Source of the DNA: Paenibacillus pini JCM 16418
GTDB lineage: Bacteria > Bacillota > Bacilli > Paenibacillales > Paenibacillaceae
NCBI RefSeq assembly: GCF_000576305.1
Contig: NZ_BAVZ01000012.1
Span: 1 to 64,000, forward strand
DNA: 64,000 nucleotides
Direction of reading: 5' to 3'
A program made the position numbers and the translations under genes. Shown piece after piece: positions 16,795-25,974 of this stretch; the stretch's first letter is position 1; every line of letters starts with the position of its first letter. The notes under the pieces were generated by a model, which was not told the DNA's origin, did no database searches, and saw only the letters and a list, made by a program, of their open reading frames with translations.

Positions 16795-17654
16795 ATGGCA
16801 GGTACTGTTCCTATGGCTGCGGCGCGCACGAAATCGCCGGTATCACCGGCAGCGACAGAATCAAGCTTTGTAAAGTGGTTTCTTATTGTTGCTGCTGGAC
16901 TGGTACTGTTGTGGCTGATTGTATTGCCTTTAACGATTGTATTAACTGAGGCATTGAAAAAGGCTGGGATGTATATATTGCGGCATTATCAGATCCGGAT
17001 GCCTTGTCCGCGCTAAAGTTAACGTTACTCGTTGCTGTTATTACGGTACCCCTAAACACGATATTCGGAGTGGCAGCTGCTTGGGCGGTGACGAAGTTTA
17101 ATTTTCGCGGTAAAGGGATATTGATTACACTGATTGATTTACCTTTTGCGGTTTCACCGGTTATTGGCGGTCTAATCTATGTGCTCGTTTTTGGGGCAAA
17201 TGGCTGGTTTGGATCTTGGCTTGGCGACCATGACATCAAAATTATTTATGCAGTTCCGGGTATTGTACTTGCAACCTTATTTGTTACATTTCCTTTTGTG
17301 GCTAGAGAGCTGATTCCACTCATGGAAGAACAAGGGCAACAAGAGGAAGAGGCGGCTGTTACACTCGGTGCACGTGGTTGGTATATCTTTACGAGAGTTA
17401 CGTTGCCAAACATCCGCTGGGGTCTATTATATGGAATTATTCTGTGTAATGCTCGTGCAATGGGGGAGTTTGGCGCCGTCTCGGTCGTATCCGGTCATAT
17501 CCGAGGAGAGACGAATACGCTGCCGTTACATGTCGAAATTTTATATAACGAATATCAATTTTCAGCATCGTTCGCAGTCGCCTCGCTACTTCTTCTATTG
17601 GCATTAGTGACACTGATTCTAAAAAGTTGGTTTACACGTAAAAATGCACATTGA
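16795..17654 (+). pseudogene. cysW: Sulfate ABC transporter permease CysW, frameshifted
   Basis: The first 55 or so codons encode the cytoplasmic start and first helix up to TEALKK. The remaining 215 resume in another frame at [10 protein letters not shown] and contain [14 protein letters not shown] and the EAA loop [13 protein letters not shown]. Between them, bases 16957-16963 (A5 then GG) are one base short: one added base gives [20 protein letters not shown], the usual CysW sequence. The merged protein would be 286 residues. Without correction the permease would lack a partner and sulfate import would fail. AGGAGG precedes the ATG. Confidence 0.9.
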
Positions 17655-17820
17655 CAGCAGTTTTGTAGCCGTGGTAATGTATAAAACATAGTAAATAGGT
17701 TGGAAAAGGATGGATAATGAAATTGAATATTCATTCTAATAAGGTAACTAAGGTGATCAACGTTTAAACTCATTTTGAAATCTGACAACGTATGATTCGA
17801 AGTAAGAAGGAGGCGGCAGG

Positions 17821-18042
17821 ATGGCAAAACCCCTTAAAGTGGATGAGGTATGGTTAGAACGGATTGCCGGGCAATTAAACGATATGGAATTCGGTTCACT
17901 TCATATCGTGGTGCATGAAGGACAAATCGTACAAATGGAGCGTACAGAGCGGAAACGCTTTGAGAATACCTCCAATGTAATCAAACCAGGAACAGTCGCT
18001 AAGGCCGAGCCAAGATCCAGCCGTGAATCTAGTTACAGATAA
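17821..18042 (+). CDS. yezD: YezD family small protein (DUF2292)
   Basis: The 73-residue soluble protein, with GSLHIVVHEGQIVQMERTER in the middle, matches DUF2292/YezD. These small proteins commonly sit at the end of sulfate or sulfonate assimilation operons in Firmicutes. Molecular role is unknown. AAGGAGG lies about nine bases before the ATG, and a strong terminator closes the operon. Its place behind cysW, where cysA might be expected, supports the sulfur link. Confidence 0.8.
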   Translation: MAKPLKVDEVWLERIAGQLNDMEFGSLHIVVHEGQIVQMERTERKRFENTSNVIKPGTVAKAEPRSSRESSYR

Positions 18043-18060
18043 ACTTGACTCATAACTAAT

Positions 18061-18125
18061 AACCCCGCTAAACGCATGAGAGCTTCCGAAAAGGGAAGTC
18101 CATCATATGTTTAGCGGGGTTTTTT
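18061..18125 (+). terminator. Terminator of the sulfate operon
   Basis: AACCCCGCTAAAC pairs with GTTTAGCGGGGTT, with an inner CTTCC/GGAAG stem, followed by six T. Confidence 0.9.
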
Positions 18126-18186
18126 GTGGTTGCTAGCCAGTATAGCTTATGTAAGACAATAATTTGTGTTCAATCTGTAAGAAGGG

Positions 18187-19041
18187 TTATTCCAAAAAAT
18201 CTTCATGACCGGGGTATGGACGCTCACGTCTTGAACGTTTGCGGGTAAGGCTAAATCCACACAGGAATAGGATAAGCTGCAATATAAGTATATAGGGTGA
18301 GAAGCTTAATCCGATGAAATGAAGCAAGGCGACGGCTGAGATCAGAAGAGAGAGCGTTTGATATATTACTCTAGATTCACCTCTGCGTGTCTCCATAATA
18401 ACGAGGTATAACGAGAGTGTCGCAGCCAAACTAGAAATATAACGTGACCATAACGCTATACTTGTCCACAAGGATGATGCCATAACTGTCGTAGGCTCAT
18501 GCAGCCCATCGTAGAGCTGAATACTCCATAATAGCAGTGCAGCTAAGGCTGCAAAGGGAATAGCTGGTTTGAGCATCTTCCAGAAGCTAATACCCCATCC
18601 CGGGCTATCGAGCGTACGAATAATTGTAGCTTGTTCATGAATACGATGGTTAATTTCACGGTCCAATGCCCGCTGTAATTGATGGAGGCGAGATCGATCG
18701 CGTTCCTGTAAATAGGCATCAATCAATTCAAGGAGTTCGGTCGTCATGAGCGGAGCAGCTTTACATTCTTCAAGTAGTAAAATAACAGCATCTGAAACAT
18801 CGTCAGCCTCTTCACGCAAAAGCCCAGCTGCACGGCAATATAGCGCAAGTGTTGACTGAAGCCGTTCGAGCCGCGCTGATGCGGCCGAACGGAAAGAACG
18901 TGCGGTACGAATATACAGCCAAAGGAACACAATCACGGCAAGTCCGGCAGCGATTAGGTTAACACCAGCATCGGTGAACCCATCAATATGAATCCATTCT
19001 GCTACTGAGAATGGTTGGATATACAATTCCGCAAGGGACAA
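18187..19041 (-). CDS. Hypothetical multi-pass membrane protein
   Basis: The 284-residue protein has one N-terminal membrane helix (about residues 28-46) and a long charged helical, probably cytoplasmic, region (50-150) rich in Glu, Arg and Leu. Four helices follow (about 155-270) and a basic tail (RKRSRRERPY). I do not recognise the family. The layout resembles membrane proteins with a cytosolic coiled domain, but no enzymatic motif is visible. It starts with TTG, with GGAGG nine bases upstream, and is transcribed separately from mgtC upstream. Confidence 0.65.
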   Translation of the reverse strand: MSLAELYIQPFSVAEWIHIDGFTDAGVNLIAAGLAVIVFLWLYIRTARSFRSAASARLERLQSTLALYCRAAGLLREEADDVSDAVILLLEECKAAPLMTTELLELIDAYLQERDRSRLHQLQRALDREINHRIHEQATIIRTLDSPGWGISFWKMLKPAIPFAALAALLLWSIQLYDGLHEPTTVMASSLWTSIALWSRYISSLAATLSLYLVIMETRRGESRVIYQTLSLLISAVALLHFIGLSFSPYILILQLILFLCGFSLTRKRSRRERPYPGHEDFLE

Positions 19042-19117
19042 ACGGGGATCCCTCCTTTATCTTTCTTACTTCACTATTGCATATCATGTGAGGGAATACA
19101 AGATTTTATCACCGTAC

Positions 19118-19771
19118 TTATTCCATTTTGGCAGATAAAATCGGAGGAAGCGTCGGCATATCCTGTAGTAACTCGTGTAATGAGCCATTGTGTCTGGCTT
19201 TACCTTCAATGCTTAGAATGTATTTTTCGGGAAATTGGGGGTTATGCTCCATTTCATAGGACAAGACTGCGATATGCTTGGTGGATAACACTTTGAGCAG
19301 TGGCTCAACAGATTCATGAGAGTCCAGATCGAAGGATAGTTTCACAGCTCTGCCTGTCTTAAAAACCATACTCAGTAACTCCAGTCCTATAAGTACAAGA
19401 ATGGTGGCACTTATGCCCGCGGCATACATGCCTGATCCTATCGTCAGACCAATGCCGGACGTCGCCCAAACCCCTGCTGCGGTGGTAAGTCCACGGACCA
19501 TTTTGCGTTCAATAATAATCATTCCTGCGCCGAGGAAACCGATACCACTGACCGCCTGTGCAGCAATTCGGCTAGGGTCGAGAGCAATATGCTCATGATT
19601 GATGACTTCGGAGAAGCCATATTGTGAGACGAGCATGATCAGCGCACTTCCAACTGCGACGAGGAAATGTGTCCGCAGTCCAGCCTCTTTAGCTCTTAAC
19701 TCACGCTCCAGTCCGATGACAGCTCCAAGCAGTCCAGCCACCGCTAATCGAATGATGTATTCCGTAATCAT
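19118..19771 (-). CDS. MgtC/SapB family membrane protein
   Basis: The 217-residue protein has the conserved MgtC core at residues 1-140: RLAVAGLLGAVIGLEREL, HFLVAVGSALIMLVSQYGF, GIGFLGAGMIIIERKMVRGL and TTAAGVWATSGIGL. A C-terminal ACT-like soluble domain follows. MgtC proteins influence growth in low magnesium and membrane ATP-synthase activity; they are not themselves proven Mg transporters. AAGGAG lies about ten bases before the ATG. Confidence 0.9.
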   Translation of the reverse strand: MITEYIIRLAVAGLLGAVIGLERELRAKEAGLRTHFLVAVGSALIMLVSQYGFSEVINHEHIALDPSRIAAQAVSGIGFLGAGMIIIERKMVRGLTTAAGVWATSGIGLTIGSGMYAAGISATILVLIGLELLSMVFKTGRAVKLSFDLDSHESVEPLLKVLSTKHIAVLSYEMEHNPQFPEKYILSIEGKARHNGSLHELLQDMPTLPPILSAKME

Positions 19772-19907
19772 GCTTTAGTCAACTCCTTTACATACACCCA
19801 TCTAAATAAAATACCCTAATTCCTTTAGATATTAACGGATGAACTATTCATTTATGTAGCCCGTTGGGTAAGTAATATCGATAAAATGTGCTTAGGGAGG
19901 CTTTAAG

Positions 19908-20606
19908 ATGGATTTCGGTATGGTTGCTGTGAAATTAATTGCAGGTTTCCTCGGATTGTGGATTATGACACGAGTACTGGGTAAGAAAGAAATTTCGCAG
20001 CTTACACCGTTTGATTTTGTATCCTCTATGATGCTCAGTGAAATTGTAGGTAACACCATTTATCAGAAAGATGTTTCCATAATAGAATTGTTGTTTTCAT
20101 TGGTCATTTGGTTTGCGCTATCCTATGCGTTTGAGAAAATAACTCAATATGCAAAGAAGTCTCGTGGACCTCTGGAAGGAACTCCATCCATTTTAATACG
20201 AAATGGAAAAATAGATGTGAAAGAAATGAAAGATAATCGGCTGGATTTTGAACAATTGTTAATGATGCTGCGTCAAAAAGATATCTTTTCCGTTCGTGAG
20301 GTTGCTTATGCTATTTTTGAAACGAATGGAACGCTTAGTGTGATGAAGAATTCAGATTATGATTCGTTGCAGAAGGGAGACCTCAATATTAAGGGAGACG
20401 ATCTTGGCATGACTTATAGTCTGCTGGAGGATGGCGTAATCAATGAAGACACGCTTCAAAGATTGGGCAAGGGACAGGATTGGCTTCTTGCTATGCTTAG
20501 GGAGAAGGGGCATCCTAATCCATCAAAACTTGCGTATGTTGAATGGCAACAAGGAAGAGGGTTATATGTTCTTGAGCATAAATTGGAGAACCAACGGCTA
20601 GGATAG
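19908..20606 (+). CDS. DUF421 (YetF/YrbG-like) membrane protein
   Basis: The 232-residue protein has three N-terminal helices (residues 5-85, GLWIMTRVLGKKEISQLTPF) and two small soluble subdomains. The latter include KDNRLDFEQLLMMLRQKDIF and VAYAIFETNGTLSVMK, the YetF/DUF421 signature. Members include spore-related YetF and YcaP of enterics; function is poorly defined. GGGAGG lies about eight bases before the ATG. Confidence 0.85.
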   Translation: MDFGMVAVKLIAGFLGLWIMTRVLGKKEISQLTPFDFVSSMMLSEIVGNTIYQKDVSIIELLFSLVIWFALSYAFEKITQYAKKSRGPLEGTPSILIRNGKIDVKEMKDNRLDFEQLLMMLRQKDIFSVREVAYAIFETNGTLSVMKNSDYDSLQKGDLNIKGDDLGMTYSLLEDGVINEDTLQRLGKGQDWLLAMLREKGHPNPSKLAYVEWQQGRGLYVLEHKLENQRLG

Positions 20607-20695
20607 AGGGCAAAGGTAAGATGTATGGGGTGGTTGTAAGGGTCGTTTGTAGGTAGTAGAGGTTATGAAGAATTTAGCGTAGTAGTAGAGGTCGG

Positions 20696-20753
20696 TATGC
20701 TGAGTTACAATCTCGATATGCTGAGTTACAATCTCGATATGTTGAGTTACAAT
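20696..20753. repeat. 21-bp direct repeats, about 2.8 copies
   Basis: TATGCTGAGTTACAATCTCGA occurs at 20696-20716 and 20717-20737, with a third partial copy (one change, C to T) to 20753. They lie between the DUF421 and SDR genes. A regulatory role or simple slippage are both possible. Confidence 0.85.
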
Positions 20754-20824
20754 AAAGGAATGTATTTTTAATGAGACCTCATACAACTCACAGCAGGTAT
20801 TCCATAAGAAAAGAGTGACTTTTA

Positions 20825-21457
20825 ATGAATATTGTTATTTTTGGTGCAACGGGAACGGTTGGATTTAGTCTGGTGCAGGAAGCTTTGAAACGAAATCATC
20901 ATGTGACAGCTGTCGTAAGAGATCCTGAACGTATGAAAGGGACACATGAGAACCTTGAACTGAAGCAAGGCGATATTCTGAGTTCGGATTTCGTTGCTGA
21001 AGTAGTAAAAGGAAAGGAAGCTGTCATTACAGCCTATGGTCCCGTCTTCGGCAAAGAGGAAGAATTGGTTGAAGTGGCCCGTTCTTTAGTCGAAGGATTA
21101 AGACGTGCAGAAGTAAGTCGCCTGCTTATTGTCGGCGGTGCAGGTAGTTTAGAGGTGGAGCCAGGTGTAAGGCTGCTGGATACTGCAGAATTTCCGGCAG
21201 AGCTTCGGCCACTCGCTGTAGCGCATGCGGAAGCATATGAGGTATTTAGACAATCGGATTTAGAATGGACTTATTGTAGTCCAGCAGCTGAAATGGAGCC
21301 AGGACGTCGTACAGGGCAATTCCGAATTGGAATGGACAAACTGATAACAGATGAGGCGGGTAACAGCCGGATTACAGTTGAGGATTACGCTGTGGCATTA
21401 ATCGATGAAATGGATGATCCTTACTTCGTCGGTACGCGGTTTACGGTGGCTTATTAA
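20825..21457 (+). CDS. NAD(P)-binding atypical SDR protein
   Basis: The 210-residue protein starts with IVIFGATGTVGFSLVQEA, a Rossmann dinucleotide motif, followed by VTAVVRDPERM and a RLLIVGGAGSL strand. It resembles the NmrA/YwnB-like SDR_a5 group, whose members bind NAD(P) but often lack the Tyr-Lys catalytic pair. Cytoplasmic; substrate unknown. The ribosome site is weak (AAGAG, about 11 bases away). Confidence 0.8.
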   Translation: MNIVIFGATGTVGFSLVQEALKRNHHVTAVVRDPERMKGTHENLELKQGDILSSDFVAEVVKGKEAVITAYGPVFGKEEELVEVARSLVEGLRRAEVSRLLIVGGAGSLEVEPGVRLLDTAEFPAELRPLAVAHAEAYEVFRQSDLEWTYCSPAAEMEPGRRTGQFRIGMDKLITDEAGNSRITVEDYAVALIDEMDDPYFVGTRFTVAY

Positions 21458-21596
21458 TATATCCTAATTAAGGAAGAGAAATGTTATCTCGTCCTGTGTT
21501 TACTAATGAGTTAGGATTTACTTAACGCTGCTATCCATTATGAATAGAGCGATCTGTGATAGACAAAGTCTAATGTAAGGAGTGTGAGCCTAGCCT

Positions 21597-23216
21597 ATGT
21601 ACATCGTGACTTCAGCTCAAATGAGAGAACTCGATCGTTATACGATACAGGATATTGGTATTCCAGCGTTGGCACTCATGGAGAGCGCCGGTAAGGCAAT
21701 CGCGGAAGAGATCATCCGTTTCTGCCAGAATCGACGACTAGAACACAGTCATGACACCAATGGAAAGCTGACCGATAATCATGTACTGAGTTCAAGAGTG
21801 AGATTGGATCGCATGTTTGAATTACCCAATGTTGATCAGGAACATTGGCTGATTCTAGTGGGCAAGGGTAACAATGGAGGCGATGGGCTTGTCGCTGCTC
21901 GATACTTACGTGAAGCGGGGCTAGGTGTCACGATCATGTATGCGGAGTCGCCGCATACTTTGCAAGGTGAAGCAGCAATTCAGCGAGATGCTGCAGCTGC
22001 GCTTGGCATTCCGAGGCTCGTATACGGCGTAGATCAGGTCGATTATGAATCATATACAGGCATCTTGGATGCTCTGCTGGGAACAGGCGCGTTAGGGGCA
22101 CCGCGCGCAGCTTATGCAGAGGTGATTGCCGCTGCGAATGACAGCGGCAGACCTATTGTGTCGGCGGATATTCCTAGCGGTCTTAACGCCGACACAGGTG
22201 AGATGTACGCGCCATGCATCGCGGCGCGTGTTACGGTGTGCCTCGCTTTTCTGAAGCGAGGCCTTGTGCAGTTCCCCGGCGCAGGTGCAGCCGGGGAACT
22301 CGTGGTGCGCTCGATCGGCATTCCGGCCGATCGCTGCGCGGGTGAGCAGGGCATCTGCCATCTGCTCACGGAGAATGTGCTGCGCAGCCGCCTGCATGTG
22401 GACCCTACGCGCCGTCGTGACCCGAATGGTCACAAGGGCACGTATGGTCACGTGCTGCTGGCGGCGGGCAGCTATCCCATGAGCGGCGCTGGCCTGCTCG
22501 CTTCACGGGCGGCACTGCGCGCGGGCAGCGGCCTCGTAACCTGGGCGCTGCCGGGTAATGTGCTGCCGCATATGATGGGGGCAGCGCCAGAAGTGATGCT
22601 TGCCGCAGCCGCGGCAGCAGACTGGGACGCAGCATCCGCAGAGCAGCTGCTGCAACTGGCAGCCAGCCGCGACGTGCTGGCTGTCGGGCCTGGCCTCGGC
22701 CGTTTTGTGGGCGACGGCCGCTGGATTCAGCGCCTCTGGGAAGACGCGGCATGTCCACTGGTCGTGGACGCAGATGCGCTCAACATGTTAGCTGCCGCAG
22801 GAGACTTCACTTCGTGGAAGTCAAGGGCAGCCGACACTGTGCTGACACCCCATCCGGGCGAAATGGCCCGGCTTGCGGGGTTGTCTACGCAAGAGGTAGA
22901 GCGTGACCGCATGGGCCTCGCCATTTCATATGCTTCTTCCCATCGTGTCACACTCGTGCTCAAAGGAGCACGAACGGTCATTGCCGCCCCGGATGGCAGC
23001 GCCTATGTCAACATGACGGGCCACCCGGGCATGGCAACTGGTGGTGCTGGGGATGTTCTGACCGGTATCATCGCCGGTCTGCTCGCCCAAGGTCATAGCG
23101 GTATACAGGCCGCAACATTTGGCGTCTACTTGCATGGCCTAGCCGGAGATGCCGCAGCTGCGCATCGCGGCCATCCGTCATCGCTTGCGGCAGGAGATAT
23201 CATTGAAGCGTTGTAA
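21597..23216 (+). CDS. nnr: Bifunctional NAD(P)H-hydrate epimerase/dehydratase
   Basis: The 539-residue fusion repairs damaged NAD(P)HX. The N-terminal epimerase (about residues 1-240) has VTSAQMRELDRYTI, GNNGGDGLVAARYL and ADIPSGLNADTGE. The C-terminal ADP/ATP-dependent dehydratase (about 275-530) has HKGTYGHVLLAAGSY, AVGPGLGR, LVVDADALN, LTPHPGEMARL and GHPGMATGGAGDVLTGIIAG. AAGGAG lies about 15 bases upstream of the ATG. From about 22080 to the end the DNA is much richer in G and C than its own 5' part and than its neighbours, although the reading frame is intact. Confidence 0.95.
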   Translation: MYIVTSAQMRELDRYTIQDIGIPALALMESAGKAIAEEIIRFCQNRRLEHSHDTNGKLTDNHVLSSRVRLDRMFELPNVDQEHWLILVGKGNNGGDGLVAARYLREAGLGVTIMYAESPHTLQGEAAIQRDAAAALGIPRLVYGVDQVDYESYTGILDALLGTGALGAPRAAYAEVIAAANDSGRPIVSADIPSGLNADTGEMYAPCIAARVTVCLAFLKRGLVQFPGAGAAGELVVRSIGIPADRCAGEQGICHLLTENVLRSRLHVDPTRRRDPNGHKGTYGHVLLAAGSYPMSGAGLLASRAALRAGSGLVTWALPGNVLPHMMGAAPEVMLAAAAAADWDAASAEQLLQLAASRDVLAVGPGLGRFVGDGRWIQRLWEDAACPLVVDADALNMLAAAGDFTSWKSRAADTVLTPHPGEMARLAGLSTQEVERDRMGLAISYASSHRVTLVLKGARTVIAAPDGSAYVNMTGHPGMATGGAGDVLTGIIAGLLAQGHSGIQAATFGVYLHGLAGDAAAAHRGHPSSLAAGDIIEAL

Positions 23217-23308
23217 GTAAAAGTATCAATCACGAAATAATCATATCCCATCAATTCATCGTAATAATCGTACGCATTCATTTTTGGAACAATCTTTATT
23301 TTCATCCG

Positions 23309-23772
23309 TCATAACAAACTCCAGCAAAGCAGGGGCAACACCACTGCGCAGAAGAGTGTCATTAGTGATTCATTGGAGAAGGTTCGTTTACCAGCGTAAA
23401 ATAGCAAAACCATACATGCCCCAGCCACTGCTTCTAACCAACGCTGATCACTCGCAGCATAGATGCTATAATACGAAATAAAGCCGGCGGCAGCATATAA
23501 AGAGGCCTGTTTCATGTTACTTAACGCAGGTAATAGTGCAAGTATTCCGTCAGCTGCAATCGCAGCAATCATGCATAGCCATAGACCCAGTACTGTATAG
23601 GAATGGACGAATCATCACTCTGGTCTATCGCCCATATCGTTGTATCCCAAGGTGTTCGCAAGGAAAGTATGGTAAGTAGGGTGAAGATAATTCCACCACT
23701 AGCGAGTTTATTCAAAGCATATTGACCTGTCTGTAAGCGTGATTGAATGACTCGATATCTGTCTAACTTCAT
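23309..23772 (-). pseudogene. Small membrane protein, frameshifted
   Basis: The first 66 codons (MKLDRYRVIQSRLQ ... TPWDTTIWAIDQSDDSS ... YWVYGYA) and the last 87 (MIAAIAADGILALLP ... LLCWSLL) lie in two frames that meet at 23569-23572. One extra T near 23572 on the plus strand joins them into a 154-residue protein with about four hydrophobic helices and no break. AGGAG lies nine bases before the ATG at 23772. The alternative, two translationally coupled genes sharing ATGA, is less likely because the second would have no ribosome site of its own. Family unknown. Confidence 0.55.
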
Positions 23773-23905
23773 AGATGCTCGCTCCTTGCCGTTAAATAGA
23801 TTACTACAGCATAAGCAGAACACCATGAAAGTGTTAATGAATTTGTTATCGGTTCAAGCGAAATTGATTAAATACAGTCAATCATGTGAAAAGAGGGGAT
23901 CATGT

Positions 23906-24124
23906 ATGGGTAGATGGATCGTGGCAACTATCGCATTTGTAACTTCATTTTTCTTCATGCACATGTTGGTTGGAGAAAATGATAGCTTGAGCATGCTGGT
24001 AGGAATTAGCTTGTTGTTTGCCTCTAGCATCGTTATCATCATGAATCAATATGAGCTCCTTGGATATCATCGTAAGCAGGAGCGGGCGAAGATGCGTGAG
24101 ATTCGCAATAACCTTAAATCCTGA
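23906..24124 (+). CDS. Small two-helix membrane protein, 72 residues
   Basis: The product has two hydrophobic helices (about residues 4-22 and 29-47) and a charged cytoplasmic tail (LLGYHRKQERAKMREIRNNL). I do not recognise a family. The ATG at 23906 has GAGGGG upstream; the frame is open further 5', but that stretch overlaps the divergent gene. A strong terminator follows. Confidence 0.6.
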   Translation: MGRWIVATIAFVTSFFFMHMLVGENDSLSMLVGISLLFASSIVIIMNQYELLGYHRKQERAKMREIRNNLKS

Positions 24125-24147
24125 TAAACCGAAAAGAACATCAATTC

Positions 24148-24190
24148 AAAAGGACTGAAGACCTCATACGCGGAGTTCTTCAGTCCTTTT
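24148..24190. terminator. Bidirectional terminator
   Basis: AAAGGACTGAAGA pairs with TCTTCAGTCCTTT around a 16-base loop with A and T runs on both sides. It serves the 72-residue gene and the convergent serS. Confidence 0.85.
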
Positions 24191-24191
24191 A

Positions 24192-25597
24192 TTATTTCTT
24201 GCGTGGAATGTTAAGGGTGTTCCATACTTTGAACAGCTCTTCTTTTCTATCTAAGCTGCCTGTAAATTCATCATCCCGTTCTAGGTCAAGAATGTGTTTG
24301 ATTCCTTCTGTGCATTGGAAGGGGGCACGAGTTTCTCAATACCATTCATATATGGGCGCAGTGCAGCCGGAATCTCAATCGTTCCGTCAGCCTGCTGATG
24401 GTTTTCCAGAAGTGGAATCAGAATGCGAGGCGAAGCGACTGCTGTGTTGTTCAGACTGTGGCAGTACTGAAGCTTGCCATCCTGATCCCGATAACGAATG
24501 TTCGAGCGTCGCGCTTGAAAGTCATGCAGATTAGACGACGAATGGGTTTCGCCATAGGCCTGACGACTTGGCATCCAAGTCTCAATATCATACTGCTTAT
24601 GCGTTTTCTGCGACATATCTCCAGTGCACACCGCGACAACACGGTAAGGCAGCTCTAGCAGCTGCAAAATCTCCTCAGCGTACCTCGTCATCTTCTGTAG
24701 CATAGCTTCCGATACCTCAGGGTTATTCTCACAAAGGACGACTTGTTCCACTTTAGCAAACTGATGAACTCGGTATAGCCCCCGTACATCACGACCTGCC
24801 GACCCGATCTCACGGCGGTAGCATGAAGACATTCCAGCAAGCTTTATAGGCTGGGTGACGTCGATAATCTCATCACTATAATAAGAGACGAGGGATACCT
24901 CAGAGGTACCAACCAGCCACTTATCTTCGCCTGTGAGCTCATAGGTCTGATCCTCTCCACCTGGGAAGAAACCCGTTCGTTTCAGAGATTCCGGCCGCAC
25001 CATAACCGGCACATCCATCGGTGTAAAACCATGAGCAGTCAGTACGTCCAAGGCTAGTCGCTGCACGGCAAGATGAAGATAGAGTGCAGCGCCTTTGAGA
25101 AAATAATTGCGACTTCCAGCAGTCTTTACACCACGTGGAATATCAATGAGGTCATGTATTTCGCCTAACGTCACGTGATCGCGGGCTTCAAAATCAAAAA
25201 CAGGAGGCTCGCCCCAACAACGAATTTCTACATTGTCCGTATCATCTTCTCCAATGGGAGTATCCACAGAGACGATATTAGGAACAAGCAGCATCAATTC
25301 CTCATATCTCGCATTAGAATGTGTCAGCTGAGCCTCAAGGCGCGTAAGTTCTTCATTGATTTCCCTAACTTGTTCTTTAATCTGTTCAACTGGTTCAGCA
25401 TGATTTTGTTTCATTAGAGCCTTAATATTCTGTGTGAGCCGGTTACGTTCTGCCCTTCGCGATTCCACTTGCACCAGCACATCTTTCCTGAAGGTATCCA
25501 CCTCAAGAAGTTCTTCCACGTTAAAATGTAGCTTCTTCTGCTTTGCCGTTCTTTGAATTCTCTCCGCATTTTCCCTTATATACCGAATATCCAACAT
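24192..25597 (-). CDS. serS: Seryl-tRNA synthetase, 3' end frameshifted
   Basis: This charges tRNA-Ser. It has the N-terminal coiled-coil arm (about residues 30-105), then class II motifs: CYRREIGSAGRDVRGLYRVH (motif 2) and ASPRILIPLLENHQQADGTI with RPYM (motif 3). As read, the frame ends at 24281 after NGIEKLVPPSNAQKESNTFLT. One more base in the G5 run (plus strand 24321-24325) would instead continue as VPPFQCTEGIKHILDLERDD, then EFTGSLDRKEELFKVWNTLN, to a TAA at 24192, right at the terminator. That gives 468 residues, longer than the usual 425 or so. The catalytic core is complete either way. A T-box leader controls it. Confidence 0.9.
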
Positions 25598-25619
25598 CCT
25601 AACCGCGCTCCTTTGTCTT

Positions 25620-25880
25620 TAAAAAAATACAAAAAACGCCCTCATCCTTTGGGACGAGGAGCGTCTGCTCGCGGTGCCACCCAACTTGACCGAACCTGCT
25701 TTTTGGCAAATTCGATCCTCTTTGGTTCCGCGATAACGGTCGGAGGCCGGTTAACTTAGAGAGCATATATGGACAGATATAAGAATATATCTGGTCTAGC
25801 TCTGGTCGCAAACGCCTCACAGTTGGATGCTGGTCACGGGCGTAATTTCGATGTGTAATTCTATGGGCATTACTATAGCA
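25620..25880 (-). promoter_or_regulatory. T-box leader of serS
   Basis: On the minus strand the T-box core GGGTGGCACCGCG lies at 25670-25682, followed by a terminator hairpin (25636-25664, ACGCTCCTCGTCC with complement) and a T-run at 25630-25636, just before serS. Uncharged tRNA-Ser would favour the antiterminator. The stem I region extends to about 25880; I could not fix the specifier codon by eye. Confidence 0.9.
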
Positions 25881-25900
25881 TAAACGAAAAGGGCTATCAA

Positions 25901-25936
25901 CAAAAAAACAGCAAAGCTCCATAAGGGGCTTTGCTG
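25901..25936 (-). terminator. Terminator of nrdAB
   Basis: AGCAAAGCCCC and GGAGCTTTGCT pair around TTAT on the minus strand, followed by seven T. It is 40 bases downstream of nrdB. Confidence 0.85.
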
Positions 25937-25974
25937 CTTCTAGTATAACTTAGCTTCATTTAGCTAAGAGTAAC

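Noticed and set aside
20696..20753. CRISPR-like repeats
   Set aside because: The units are directly tandem without spacers, only about 2.8 copies, and no cas gene is present.
22092..22981. Several long minus-strand and alternative plus-strand frames inside the GC-rich NAD(P)HX repair gene
   Set aside because: High G+C lowers stop frequency; none has a ribosome site or recognisable family, while the main frame is a clear enzyme.
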